Source of the DNA: Tipula vernalis
Taxonomy: Eukaryota; Arthropoda; Insecta; Diptera; Tipulidae
Assembly (NCBI GenBank): GCA_958295665.1
Contig: OY282560.1
Coordinates: 102,091,930-102,155,929, forward strand
Length of the DNA: 64,000 bases
Direction of reading: 5' to 3'
The position numbers and the translations under genes were made by a program. Below are positions 48,255-59,479 of the stretch, piece by piece. Within the stretch, counting starts at the first letter, position 1. Every line of letters starts with the position of its first letter. The notes beneath the pieces are model-generated. The model was not told the DNA's origin. It saw nothing but the letters and a program-made list of their open reading frames with translations, and made no database searches.

Positions 48255-49838
48255 CGGTATGAATTGGCGACACGTAGACGGGAAAATTAACCCTGCTGAT
48301 CATGTGTCACGGGGAACAATGCCGAAAGAATTTTTAAACTTCGAAAACTGGTGGAATGGGCCAAATTTTCTATATGAAGATGAATCCAAGTGGCCAAACA
48401 AATTTAAAGACGTCACTCAAACGAATTTACCAGAAGTAAAGATAAATGCAGATCATGCATTTATATCAGTTATGATTCAAGATTGCATAAATATAGAAAG
48501 GTATAGCTCGCTGAGAAAGCTAACCCGTGTGACGGCGTATTGTTTGCGATATATCAACAATTTACGAAAAAGGATAACTGGAAATGATATTATTACTGGA
48601 AATTTGACTACTGAAGGACTGTCAACATCTATAAAAACAATAGTCAAAATCGTACAGAGTCATCATTTTGCCGATGAAATCAAGTTGTTACGACTGAAGA
48701 ACGAGTTGCCAAGAAGTAATAGATTGACAAATTTATCCCCATTCATTGATGCAGAAGGATTTTTACGTGTTGGAGGCAGGCTCGAACATAGTGCTTTGAC
48801 TTTTGATCAGAAACACCAATATTTGTTGGGTAAACATCATTTCTAGCATTATAGAAATTTGCATAGTGGCGTCCAAGCAACACTAGCATTTGTTCGACAA
48901 CGGTATTGGCCAATGAATGCAAAGAATTTGGTTAAGGGAGTTTTACATCATTGTATAGAATGTTTTAAAGCGAAGCCGAAAACACTCGAACAAATTATGG
49001 GAAATTTACCTAACACTAGAATAGAAGGCACCCAACCATTTAAAGTTACCGGGATTGACTTCTGTGGGCCTTTCGAGGTTAAATACAAGCATCAGCGAAA
49101 AGGTCCGTTTCACAAAGTGTATTTGTGTCTTTTCGTTTGCTTTATAGTGAAGGCAGTGCACATATAAGTGGTTGAAGACGCAACTGGCGATGCATTCATA
49201 GCTAGCTTAAAAAGGTTTATAGTCCGAAGAGGACGGTGTGCAACAATATGGTCAGACAATGGCACAAAATTTTACAGGTGCCAATAATAAATTGAAAGAG
49301 TTAGAGGAATTGTTGAAGACCCAACAAAAAGAAAAAATTATCAACTTTATAAATGAAGAAGTTATCGAATGGAAATTTATTCCACCTCGCTCTCCACATT
49401 TCGGTGGCTTGTGGGAGTCCGGTATCAAATCATTGAAGACACATTTCAAAAAGGTTGTGGGAAGCAGTATTTTAACTTTGGAGCAATTATATAAACTCAG
49501 CGCGGAAATAGAGGACATAATGAACTCACGCCCATTAACACCTCTTTCATCTGATCCTAACGATATCCAACCATTAACTCCCGCTCATTTTTTAATAGGG
49601 AGACCAATCAATAGTATATCAGAACCAAGTTTAGAGCATTTGCCTACAAATCGATTGTCGCATTGGCAAACGACAACATAACTGATGCAACATTTTTGGA
49701 GAAGATTTTCCAAGGAATACCTCCACACATTGCAAGAAAAAAAGAAATGGTTAAAACGGCGAGAAAATTTAAAGATCGATGACGTAGTTTTGGTTCAGGA
49801 TTATTGGTTTTTGTCATATAATATTTAAACAACAACAA
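48255..49838 (+). pseudogene. BEL/Pao integrase
   Basis: 48244-48846 ends in the connection domain (NPADHVSRG, EGFLRVGGRLEHS). After a TAG come NLHSGVQATLAFVRQRYWP and HHCIECFKAKPK (zinc finger), GIDFCGPF (catalytic Asp), and after further stops WSDNGTKF, PPRSPHFGGLWESGIKSLK (catalytic Glu) and SRPLTPLSSDPNDI. The C-terminal part ends at about 49838 in [10 protein letters not shown]. Confidence 0.87.
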
Positions 49839-51276
49839 AAACAGAGAGACATTTTTATTGGTTTTGGTATAGTCACAAATATTTTCCTTTACTTAATACA
49901 ATCAATAGAACAGAAATGTTTGTATGTTCTCTATAAGGGTATTATTTGTATATAATATAATGAAAACATGTTACGTCTCCTGCTACGCACATGGAAATTT
50001 GTAGAAAAATATTTACCTTCAATGTGTGTTGGTGGTTTAGTATATAAGATTCTGTTATTTTTATTTTGGTGTTGTTTTTTCTATTTGTGTTTTTTGTATT
50101 CATGAGACAACTATAGTATTTGTTCTTGATAAAACACGAACTATACAAACACAACAAAAATTTTAGTGTATTCGGCTCAAAAAGGATTCTTATACTTCGT
50201 ATAATCGAGTGAGTTTGAGTCGAATCGGAAACCGCCATATATAATCGAAATAAAATAGTATATTTAGGTATGATTATTTTTTTACAGGGTATTATAAACT
50301 GCATTAAATTAATTTAATTAATATTAAAAGATTATAAATTAACTAAATTATATATTGTAAATAAAATACTCATTTGGAAATATTAATTTTGAGTTGAGTT
50401 GAGATTTGGTTTGCAACACATAATGACGTATTTATTTATGCATGCCAAATTTCGATTAAACGAATGTGAACAAGGTGGAATTATGTAAAAGCAAATCGAG
50501 AGGCTAAATGTATTGTACTTAATTATTAACTTAATGGATTTATTGAAGTTTAGTCAATATTACTTATATGGCACACCGGTAAAATTTTAAGAAATAATGT
50601 TTCAATTTCCTTTCATTGATTTATTATTTTACTTACTTTGCATGCTTGATTTTGCAGGGTAATATGTCCATAAACGGAGTTGAAGTTTTATGGGAGTATA
50701 TAATAATAATTTTTGATATCCCGATTTAGATTTAAGGAATCCTGAGTTCTGGCATTGGATACCAGAGGAACGAGCATCTAATCTTGTAGTTAAAATGTGC
50801 TGTCTTCTGCTAACCTGTTTATCATTTATCATTTATTGTACTAATAACGAACTGAAACTTCAGATTTAAGCTTTTTTGATAAATTGGGAGGTCCCAATGA
50901 ATTTTACTCCAAATCGGCTAACCGGAAGTGGCCACCCCATTGGTCCAGAAAATTTATTTTGCAAATATCTTAAAAAGTATAAGGTTTACAAAAAACTACT
51001 TAATACAAAATGTTTCCAAAAATTAAAAAAAAAAAAAAAAATTCTCTGTTCGTAAAAGAAAGTCGTGTGTTGGCCTTTCTTTTTTATTTTTTATCTTTCC
51101 TTTTCCCCTAATAGTAAGGGTTTGAAAACGCTCGTTTCAATTCGTGGGGCCGATCCAATTGAGAAGGGTCTCTTTAAATGCCGGGCAATAAAAAAAATTA
51201 ACTAACAAAACGTAAAAATAATAAATAGATCACCAAACGAGATAGTATTTATATGAAATATTTAACGTAATTGAGA
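49839..51276. other. AT-rich DNA between two LTR elements
   Basis: Most of 49940-50500 is a dispersed repeat listed separately. The rest (50500-51276) has an A run at about 51027-51042 and no recognisable gene. Confidence 0.4.
49940..50500 (+). repeat. Dispersed repeat, inverted copy at 63360-63860
   Basis: Shared words in order: CTGCTACGCACATG, AAAATATTTACC, TCAATGTGTGTTGGTG, TATATTTAGGTA, TTTTTTACAGGGTATT, AATTAATTTAATTAATATTA and GTGAACAA-GTGGAATTATGT. It may be LTR sequence, as it directly follows the BEL/Pao element, but no third copy supports this. Confidence 0.6.
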
Positions 51277-52045
51277 TTAAGCCTTAATATCTTTTAAATG
51301 ATACATTCCAAGTGATTTTCCCTGCAAGTCTCGAATGCGGTAACCAACTTTACCCTCTTTGGAATCATGTAGTACATTTTCAAACCGAATACAATCAAGA
51401 TTTTCCACTTTAGATGTTACAGCCAACGCATTGTTGTCAACTAAACTAAGTAAACGACATATTGTGTCCAAATACAAGAAAATGCGGCGGGAAAATTTGT
51501 TGAAGAATGAATACAGTTGCGAATTGCTGCTGCAACTTCTTGGATATGCAAGTCCCAATCCGTGTGTAAATCGGAAATATAAGATCGCATGGCGGATAAT
51601 ATTGTTCGATTAACACGTTCACTTGCATTGCACTGAGGCGAATAAATGGGTGTTTTTCGATGTATATTGCCAAACTTAGTTAGAAGTTCTTTAAAAAGTC
51701 TAGATAAGAACTGCTTACCATTGTCCGTCGTGATTACCTCTGGTACCGAAACTAGATAAAACACGTTTTGTTCGAGATAGTCACACACTAATTTAGCGGA
51801 AGCTTCTCGAAGCGATTTTAATAAAACAAATTTCGAAAAGTATAATATTATGAGCAATTAAGTATTTTCACTTTTCGATCGAGGATACGTTTGATGTCAC
51901 GAGTCTTATTTTGCCAGTAGAATTGTTTCTGTATTTTCTCTAGACATTTTTCAACTCGCGCATGCGCAGAAGAGGTTGAATCATGTGCTTGTTGGACCAA
52001 ATGTGGGACTAACTTATTTGGTACAACTAATTTCCATTCAGACAC
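51277..52045 (-). pseudogene. Gypsy 2 integrase, frameshifted and deleted
   Basis: 52045-51848 is the zinc-binding region (LVPHLVQQAHDSTSSAHA, FYWQNKTRDIKRIL). The first catalytic Asp region is lost. 51857-51441 has VPEVITTDNGKQFLS (second Asp) and YSPQCNASERVNRTI (catalytic Glu). 51558-51277 is the C-terminus with VGYRIRDLQGKSLGMYHLKD. Confidence 0.82.
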
Positions 52046-52750
52046 GTCTGTATTATCGTAGCGAGCACCCTATGTCTATTCGATTCGATCAAAGTTTGGA
52101 GATTAAGACTCCAACATTCTAATTGGGTCACCGAATAGTTTTTTTGCGATTTACTTAATTTTTGGGAAAAATAGGCAATTGGTCGTTCGGCTCCGTCATT
52201 ATCCAGTTGAAATAAAACTCCACCAATCCCTGAGCTGCTTGCATCATACTGGATGAAGAAAGGCTTCGAAAAATTAGGGTTTACCAAAACGGGTACCGTC
52301 GCCGATGCCAATTTTAATTCTCGAAAAGATTCACAGTAGATCATCTAAATAGACAAAAACCTTTTCATGTAACTGATGCGGGATCACCTGGTGCATAGGA
52401 CGGCACATTGTTTGTGGTGCGTTGCACAAACCAAAAGGCATGACCGTGAACTGATATAAAGGTTTGCCTGGTACCGTAAATGCCGTTGTCTCTCCGAATA
52501 GTGGGTCTAGCGGTATTTGGCAAAAGGCATCCTTTAAGTCTATCTTTGAAATATATTTGGTTTGTTCCAGCCGACCCAGCAATTGTTGCCTCTTACCCAC
52601 AAGGTTCACCGGAGAAGACCAAGAACTTTGGCTTTCTTCGATCACCCCTAGAGACAGAAATACAGTATTCGATCTAGTTCTTCGTCCATTAATTTTTGAA
52701 TTGCGGGTGATACCGCATAATAACGCTGTTTGATGGGTTTTAGCTCTCAA
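52027..52750 (-). pseudogene. Gypsy 2 reverse transcriptase and RNase H, deleted between
   Basis: 52750-52331 has SQSSWSSPVNLVGK, KYISKIDLKDAFCQIPL (catalytic Asp), MPFGLCNAPQTMCRPM and FVYLDDLL (catalytic Asp pair). It then jumps directly to ESFRELKLASATVPVLV at 52335, so most of the thumb is deleted. RNase H words are PFFIQYDASSSGIGGVLFQL and SQKLSKSQKNYSVTQLE. Confidence 0.85.
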
Positions 52751-52905
52751 TCACATGCGAAACTTTGTTGTGTGTGATGATCATGCTCTGATATATTGTG
52801 ATAAACTGAATGATTTGAATTTTCAGTATTTATTGTTGAAGTTGCAGTGACAGAATAAAAGGTTGGAATTATGTTGAAAAAAATTCCAAAAATCAATTCC
52901 TAAAA

Positions 52906-53193
52906 TTAATTCCTGTTCCAATGATGGTATATAATATGTAATCTAATGACATGAACTTTATTGTTAAATGTTAAAGGTATTGTGATGTAACCAAAAATAC
53001 GTTGTGGCTGATCATCAGCTGTGCGCGCATATGAGAGGCAACGAGAAAATGGAATTGATGGATCATTCATAAACTTTTCGGAATTAATTCCCAAAATACT
53101 ATAATGATCCGCATCGCTGTCCAATAATCCCCGGTAATTTTTTTCCTTAATTCCCACATTTACATAAGGTCTTTTATCCCAGTTTTGGATCAA
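52906..53193 (-). pseudogene. Gypsy 2 protease with altered active site
   Basis: Reads KRPYVNVGIKEKNYRGLLDS then DADHYSILG. The catalytic Asp-Ser-Gly is Asp-Ser-Asp here. The flap word ends PQRIFGYITIPLTF. Confidence 0.75.
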
Positions 53194-53393
53194 AATTATT
53201 GAGGCAAGCGCATCATATTGAATTAAATTCTTCCGATACCAAAATTATTTTGTGCACTGCTTTTGTTTATTGTTATAGATTCTTTTGACATTAGGGACTG
53301 AATTATTCGAATAATCATGAGAGAAATTACTCATCTTGGGAAATACAGTAGAGGATTGTATAATAGCATCGTTTAAACAGTCGTTATTTTGGT

Positions 53394-55161
53394 TTATTGC
53401 ACATAAGTTGAAAAATGTTGAACAGTATTATATTCAGGATGCTCTTGAGAATGAGGTGAAGTGTAATAATCTACAGCTGAATTAAATGACGGTAATGAAC
53501 TCACCGATGCTCGCTCGTCTTTTTCATTTGCAATTGGTTTTGACTTGGCGCACGCCATCCATTCGTCACCGGTACGCTGCTCATATGACTGGGTCTCACA
53601 CTTTCCGGAGGCCCACGGTTCCCAGTTCTCCATGAACTCTACCTTCCGTTTCCCCAGCAGTTGGCACATTTGGAAAGCGTATAGTTCCTTTTAAACCGCA
53701 TTTGGTACAAAACCAACCCTTAGGTGGCTCTGGGCAGTCTGGAAACGTGTGTCCTATATCATCGCAATTTTAGCAAATGGACATAGCTTGATTTACAGTT
53801 GTGTTGGTTGGAGCTTGACTATTCGTTGGAAAATGTTGATACGGAGGTTGCACAGCAGCTATTTGCGCTTCCGTTGTATTTGAATTTGATGGCAATGTAT
53901 TTTCCCAATTAGAACAACTAGCAACAAGATCGGCAAGAGTTGAAAAAGTTTTGTCCGTCAGTTGGAATTGTAAGTTTGGACACATGTTTTGCATTAGCAA
54001 TTGTATCAATTCGTGGTCGGAATAAGGAGTTCTACTTTGTAATGTTAAATTCCAAACATGATGATACAAATCAATAAATGATTTTCGGGGTTGATGTTTT
54101 CGTGATTCAATCATTCTTCGTATCTCCCAAATCCGTACGTCTATCTTTGAATCTCTCGAGCAAAGTATATCTTAAAGCTGAATATGTTGCGGAATAAAAA
54201 TAAATGGACCGGTGTACTATAGATGACGAACCATCCCATGCGAGACCTGAAGGGGAAAGGATTCTCTTTTCGGATAACGACCGACCTCTAAAAGGATCTT
54301 GATTCCTAACTAAAATATTTGGGTTATTCGTAATTACTGGATTAAAATCACTGAATCGTGATGTGGTTTGCTCTAATCGTGTACTTGATGGTACTCTAAT
54401 CGATGGGTCATGATGATGACTCGTCAATATACCGTGTTGAATGCGTTGAAGGAGGTTCCTATGCGACTAACATTCACTATCGTTGATATTGCGGTCATAT
54501 TAGAGGATATATCAAAACTTGTAGCATTACTCTTTGTTGTATTTAATGTGATCGTATTTATGCTCTCTGGCACACCGAAATTCGCTTGCGAGTTGCGGGT
54601 TGTTTCTGCAATTTTGGGAGCGGCCAGATTGGATCCTTTTATTGAGGAATCAGCACGAAATTCTGCTTGTTGATGACTCAAAACATTGCTTTGAATGGAG
54701 AATTGTTGCAGACTTTGCAAAATATTTTCCGGCATTTTTGTGTTCAGTCGTCTTGTGATATTTGGTTTAAAATGCTCGTTTAAATTAATATTATAAACAT
54801 CAGCATTTATCTCCGAGGGGACTTCTAAAGGGTTGTCTTCAATTTGAGGTATTTTGATATTGTCAATTTCTACTAATCTAGCTGCGTCTATAGAATCGTC
54901 CAACATACAGCTATCAGCAATAAATTGCTCCGTACTTGACAATAATGTTTGGCAAACCTCTAAAGCTTTACGAGCATGTGCTTCATCTTTGTTGGATTGG
55001 GTTGCACGGGTTAGTCTACCTGATAAATGGTTAAGCCGAGAACGCATGATTTTAAATAAATTAGGTCTACTGTCAGGTTCAATATTGGACATGTTGGCAA
55101 TATCGCGTTTAATTTCATACAATAAAGCCCTGCAGGTGTCAATAGGCAAGGAGATAGGCAA
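53394..55161 (-). pseudogene. Gypsy 2 gag
   Basis: The ATG at 55161 opens a 245-codon helical, Gln/Asn-rich N-terminus (54424-55161). After a stop near 54424, 54427-54107 has LAWDGSSSIVH and, in another frame, the piece 54114-53770 has HQPRKSFIDLYHHVWNL and LMQNMCPNLQFQL. The zinc finger words CDDIGHTFPDC and FCTKCGLKG follow near 53750-53690. 53669-53394 is a Ser-rich tail. At least three frame breaks. Confidence 0.75.
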
Positions 55162-55344
55162 ACAATAATTTAAAATTATGATTAGTTTATATTGAATATT
55201 TTGTATTAGAAATACACTATATAGAAAAAGCTGGGATGGGATGAAATAGTGTTACCTGATGAACATTTTTATTTTTTCTGTGATGAAAAACTTGGATAAC
55301 TTCACATGCTTCAATCAAGATGAAGTTCAATTAGCAAATTGCCT
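55162..55344. other. Short junction between gypsy 2 and duplication copy 2
   Basis: AT-rich. It contains the first 28 codons of the 91-residue frame, which are not shared with copy 1. Confidence 0.4.
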
Positions 55345-55534
55345 CTTAAACTTAAGAACGTACTATCCAGATGAAATATGTAGTTTTTTTATTCAGCCGG
55401 TAAAAGGTTACATAAAGGTTAAAAAATCCAAATCCAATAACATAAACTTATTAGGAAACTATACAAGAAGCATACCTCGAACGGGTCATCTGGTACTAAG
55501 ATGTTGGATAAACAATCAAATTGTTAAATTATAA
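55259..55534 (+). CDS. Hypothetical 91-residue frame, function unknown
   Basis: Reads MNIFIFSVMKNLDNF, YYPDEICSFFIQPVKG, KVKKSKSNNINLLGNY and GHLVLRCWINNQIVKL. From residue 29 on it is duplicated at 33205-33395, where a TAG interrupts it. No signal peptide or known domain. The last codons lie inside the foldback repeat, so the stop may come from repeat DNA. It may be a fragment of a mobile element. Confidence 0.3.
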   Translation: MNIFIFSVMKNLDNFTCFNQDEVQLANCLLNLRTYYPDEICSFFIQPVKGYIKVKKSKSNNINLLGNYTRSIPRTGHLVLRCWINNQIVKL

Positions 55535-55757
55535 TGGTATAGAAAATGTAAGATCTTTCGTTAACAAAGTTGTTTTTGTAATGAAAATACCTTTAATTTG
55601 ATATAACATACCTTAAGATTTTAAAACTACCCATGGTACTTTTAAAATTTTGAGGTATGTTATATCAAATGAAAGGTTTTCTCATTACAAAAACAACTTT
55701 GCGCTAACGAAAGACCTCAAATTTTATATTCCATTATAATTTAACAATTTGGTCCTT
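55515..55757. repeat. Foldback repeat, full copy with arms of about 115 bp
   Basis: The left arm (CAAATTGTTAAATTATAATGG through CTTTCGTTAACAAAGTTG and GATATAACATACC) and the right arm (GGTATGTTATATC through CAACTTTGCGCTAACGAAAG to CCATTATAATTTAACAATTTG) are inverted copies around CTACCCATGG. No coding capacity; MITE-like. Confidence 0.75.
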
Positions 55758-55797
55758 TAATTTGGTCCATTTAAGCTTTGAATGCTACATTTAATAT

Positions 55798-56241
55798 TGT
55801 GACGGTGACACCTAGTGTGTAATAGAAGAAGTTAAATGAATAGCTCAATGTGTAACTGTACTAAAATGGAATTTTCCATGATAAAAATTGTTACGTAATG
55901 TTTCTACGCTATTCTAACTGGAAAAGTCATGAGCTTTCTAGAAGTTTGGTTTGTGTATGTAAAAAGGCGAACGAAGTCGAATTGGATTAGTAATATTTGG
56001 TTAGCGATAGAGTAAAGATTAAAAAGTGAATTAAAAAATGTTTTTGTGGAAATAAAAATTATAAGTGAACAGTAAAATTTAAGAATAATTTATATAAAGT
56101 GATTTTGTGAATTTTTATTGATAAACTGTGTTGTAATAAATTTTGTGAAATAAATAAATTCGTTGGAGATAAATTAAATTGATTTTGTATTATTCACAAT
56201 CCAGTGATACGAACCTTGAGTGACAAGGCAAAAACGTAACA
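55798..56241. mobile_element. Solo LTR inserted in duplication copy 2
   Basis: Begins TGTGACGGTGACACC and ends AAAAACGTAACA (TG...CA). The empty site is seen in copy 1 (CATTTAATATTATTGTTTGG near 33570). The flanks ATAT and ATCT fit a 4-bp target duplication with one change. It has no coding sequence. It does not obviously match the surroundings of the LTR elements in this window. Confidence 0.75.
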
Positions 56242-56811
56242 ATCTTATTGTTTGGCATGTGTATTTGCTCAAAACATCGTTTTGTATGACCACCACAAAA
56301 TTCAATACAATGTGAATTGTAATTGTAATAAAAAAATTTGCATCCATCGCAATATTGTTGTAAAATAATAATAAATTAACGTTATTGCTTACATTGTAGC
56401 ATTTCCCTATATGCGGTTTGACATACAAATAAATATTTGGTTACTTTTGTCTCATTTAAACTCTAGCGCCACGTTGGTTAAAAGGTGAGCAGACACTATA
56501 TTTCGTGAGGGGCCACTAAATGATATTGGTGGAAAACTTGATTTTTCCATATGAGCAATACGTTTCACATAATGGTAATTCATATAATAATGGTGAAACT
56601 ACAATCTGAAACCAACATGGAAACCAATAACGAAAGCATTATTAATTTTTAAAGTATTGCCACATGACTTAAAGACAGAATTTCACTTAGACACGCGAAT
56701 AAAAATTAAATTCATGCAATTCTTAAATTAAGCTTCTTTAGAAATTTGGTTAGATAATTGCGTTTTTTTTATATTTTTGCATAAACTGATAATTTTATTT
56801 AATCGACTTAC
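56242..56811. other. Sequence left of VWA exon copy 2; no gene seen
   Basis: Counterpart of 33571-34112. No Ig exon follows on this side before the gypsy 2 element, so copy 2 lacks its own Ig exons within the window. Confidence 0.5.
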
Positions 56812-57984
56812 CACAACTTTAAATGTTTCTGTTGGAACTGCAAATGCTTCCGTTAAAAATATATCCCCATCGGGAGTTTCTTTTCTTTGTAATTTGTGTT
56901 TGATTTGTGTGTTATTTGTGACGAGCATAACATATTCTAAGTCGTTTAGATAAGATGAATTTGACGGTTGGATTGCTAAAAATGTATCTTCTCCCTTCAA
57001 TGGATATGGATTTGTCTCTTTTAAAGAATCTGGTTCATAACGTGAAAACCCATATATAAACTGTAAATCACTTATAACCGATACCTGTCCAGTAAATTGA
57101 CTTTTCGCTTGAATTTCTAATTTCCATATACCAGATATTGGGTCCTTTATTTTCATTATCTTAATGCTTGGCAAATCTAGAAGTATTTCCAACTGTGAAT
57201 CCGATATTAAAATTGAATTTGGATCATAAAATTGTATAACTGGTTGTTCTGCGGATATTGTAAATGTAAATTCCTTCATTGATTTGTCAATTGCTATATC
57301 ATAAACACTGTTTCCTTCAGGTCCTGCAATCGAATTTGATATGAACCCATCAGTAGTTATTAAATGACGATATGTAAGAAAAATATCGTTGATTTCTTTA
57401 GGAAGGATCTGAAATAATATCCCATTCGAGGTAGCCGCCAAATTATAATAATCTTGTAGAGAATTTTGTTGAATACATTCGCCCATCGAAATGAAAAAAT
57501 ATAATTGTGCACGTTTTTCAGCAATCAATCTATGTATTTCCGGCAGCAAATCCTGTCGTTTTGTACCAGCATCCGTAATTATAAAAAATATTGAATCCTC
57601 ATTGGTTACTTCTAAACCACGCTTTATCCCATTATAGCATGATTCATCGCAGTCCCCATTCTTGCCATCATTTATTCCAAGCGTTTGTAGTTTCTCTTTC
57701 ACTTCACTGTAGTTGCTACTAATGAATATAGGAATTAATTCTGGATCTAATTCATCATCACGAAACTGCACAAAAATATAATTTTCAATAGGATTATTTT
57801 TTCGCGATACAAAATCATCCATTAATATCTGAACACCAGCGCTTAAGCCCTCAATTTCAGTAGTCATTGACGACGTGACATCAAATACAATCACTAAACT
57901 TCTTCCGGGTTTCTGTAGCCCATTGTTACCGTTACAAAAATGTATAAAGTACAGCAATAAAACTGTTTGCTTCAACCAGAGCAT
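56812..57984 (-). CDS. Hemicentin-like exon 1, copy 2: signal peptide and von Willebrand A domain
   Basis: 391 residues up to the same phase-0 GTAAGTCG donor as copy 1. It differs from copy 1 by 22 substitutions and loss of one Gly (MGEC for MGGEC) by my count. Signal peptide, DVTSSM metal site, GDCDESC loop and ITDAG are all kept. The frame is open and the upstream region with the TCAGT word is kept. It could be an alternative first exon of the same gene, the head of a second gene whose body is lost, or a recent dead copy not yet broken. Confidence 0.8.
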
Positions 57985-58031
57985 TATTTTTTAAATCGTT
58001 CTATACTTAAAACATCAACCGATCAAAATAA

Positions 58032-58036
58032 ACTGA
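58032..58036 (-). promoter_or_regulatory. Candidate initiator (TCAGT) of VWA exon copy 2
   Basis: Same word and same 50-base distance from the ATG as in copy 1, with the A at 58034. Candidate only. Confidence 0.3.
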
Positions 58037-58650
58037 CACAACATTTAATTTGGTTCATTTTATAGATTACATATAATAAAACCCAAGATTTATTGTTGGC
58101 TATTTTTACTTCCTTCATTAAACTTTTAATTACAATTAGTATGTGCACGCGATTATATTTTTGATAATGAATCAACAGCATCATGGAAATTTGGAATTTT
58201 AATAAACGCTGATTCAATGATTAAAAATAATTCAAATAATTGTAATTCTGATTGATGAATATATTAGGGCGTCTTAAATAAAATATGAAAGCCTTTAAAA
58301 GATTGGTTTGTATTAAGCGTATTTTGTTCACCAAAATTTAATTCGAATGATTTTGAGTTTAAAGCAATTGTTGTTGTAAATTTGTCAAGGAGATACGCCT
58401 ATTATTACGATGTATAGATAAATGTGGGGAATACCAGCGATTTTTTTTGGTGAATCAACTTTTACCACGAATACTAATGCTGTGCGCCTTACACTATTCA
58501 CCACCAATCTTTTCATGGAAAGTCTCCTCGCGAGGTTATTTTCCAATTTTTGTCGTTTTCCACTTACATACTACTCTTCTCTAAAGCTACTCCAATTTGC
58601 CATTTTAAAATTCGTCTAAATTGACGGAGTAGCAAACTACTCTATCCAGT
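58037..58650. other. Upstream region of VWA exon copy 2; no gene seen
   Basis: Counterpart of 35341-35950, with few changes. Confidence 0.4.
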
Positions 58651-58760
58651 GGCATATTAAGTAAAATCTGGGCTCTAGGCAAGGTTTTGTTTCCAGGCCC
58701 CTCAAAATAGTAGGGAAATCTAGCCCCTAAGAAGCTTTCGTTTCCCGAACCAAAATTTTC
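58647..58760 (+). mobile_element. Possible hAT-like terminal sequence, copy 2
   Basis: CCAGTGGCATATTAAG and CTGGGCTCTAGGCAAGG, counterpart of 35950-36060. Confidence 0.33.
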
Positions 58761-59440
58761 TTTCCTACAAAAAACTTGAAATGTAAGCTTTTTCTCTGTT
58801 CGCAATAAAAATGAAATAAATTATAGAGAAAAATAGTTGCAATGTTATGTTTTAAAGCTGGAATTGTCTCTGGATTACCCGCATAACATCTATCCTTAAC
58901 GAAACCCCATAGAAAAAAGTCCAATGGCGTCAAACCGCAGCTTGGTTATATTCGGTTGCCCACGCATCGAACTGATATCGAAGCTGATGGTTATTTGCTT
59001 TCATCTCCTGAGTCATCTGGACCTTGTAGGTGATTAATCCAAGGTCTTCTGCGATCGGCATCGAGTTGAGGTCGATGGATTCGGTCCTTCACTATAGGCC
59101 ACATCCGCAATATTCTCGAGCGTGTGCACTGTCCGTGCTCGGGGACTATTTCCATCCAACAGCAAACCTTTCTCAAGAACTCAGCGGTTCCGCTTGGCGG
59201 TCTTTCACGACCCATATTTCTTTTCAAAATTTGCACCGTGTCGGCTACACAATACTGACTTTGGAAATATGTTTTCATTATTTCGAAACGCTCCTCAAGC
59301 GAAAACATGATTGTTTCGTGATGCGTAATATCAGACTGACGAGCTGTCAAAATTTCAAACAAATCGTTCAAAAAAAGTGTTGCCATAGCCTATGATTTAA
59401 AAACAAACCAATAGATGGCCCACCCTTTATAGGGACATTC
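58760..59440 (-). pseudogene. Mariner-type transposase remnant, copy 2
   Basis: Minus-strand reading: FSLEERFEIMKTYFQSQY and LKRNMGRERPPSGTAEFLRK (N-terminal DNA-binding part, 59386-58991), then a frame change, a deleted centre, and LTPLDFFLWGFVKDRCYAGN at about 58930-58870, the region around the last catalytic Asp. Better preserved than copy 1. Its outer end reads AAAGGGTGGGCCATCTATTG. Confidence 0.72.
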
Positions 59441-59479
59441 GTCTTATTTTTAATTTTTTGATTCACTGTATAGTCTTAA

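Larger units (their letters stand above)
44660..49838 (+). mobile_element. BEL/Pao LTR retrotransposon, long but inactivated
   Basis: The plus strand carries gag, zinc knuckles, protease, reverse transcriptase, RNase H and integrase in the usual BEL/Pao order over about 5.2 kb. It has several stops and frameshifts (for example at 44864, 45629, 46619, about 47020, about 47290, 47866, 48254, 48844, 49166, 49679). The 3' end stops soon after the integrase C-terminus; LTRs were not found. Confidence 0.9.
51277..55161 (-). mobile_element. Ty3/gypsy retrotransposon 2 (Osvaldo/Ulysses-like), inactivated
   Basis: The minus strand carries gag, protease, reverse transcriptase, RNase H and integrase over about 3.9 kb with many breaks and some deletions. 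RT words (VPGKPLYQFTVMPFGLCN, PHQLHEKVFVYLDDLL) recall the Osvaldo/Ulysses group. LTRs were not seen; the sequence right of 55161 soon becomes the segmental duplication. Confidence 0.85.

Noticed and set aside
50629..50832. 67-codon minus-strand frame
   Set aside because: No motif, no neighbours of the same element in frame, ordinary chance length.
56174..56428. 84-codon minus-strand frame, with a shorter counterpart at 33597-33782
   Set aside because: The ends and frame are not kept between the two copies and one end lies in the solo LTR; no motif.
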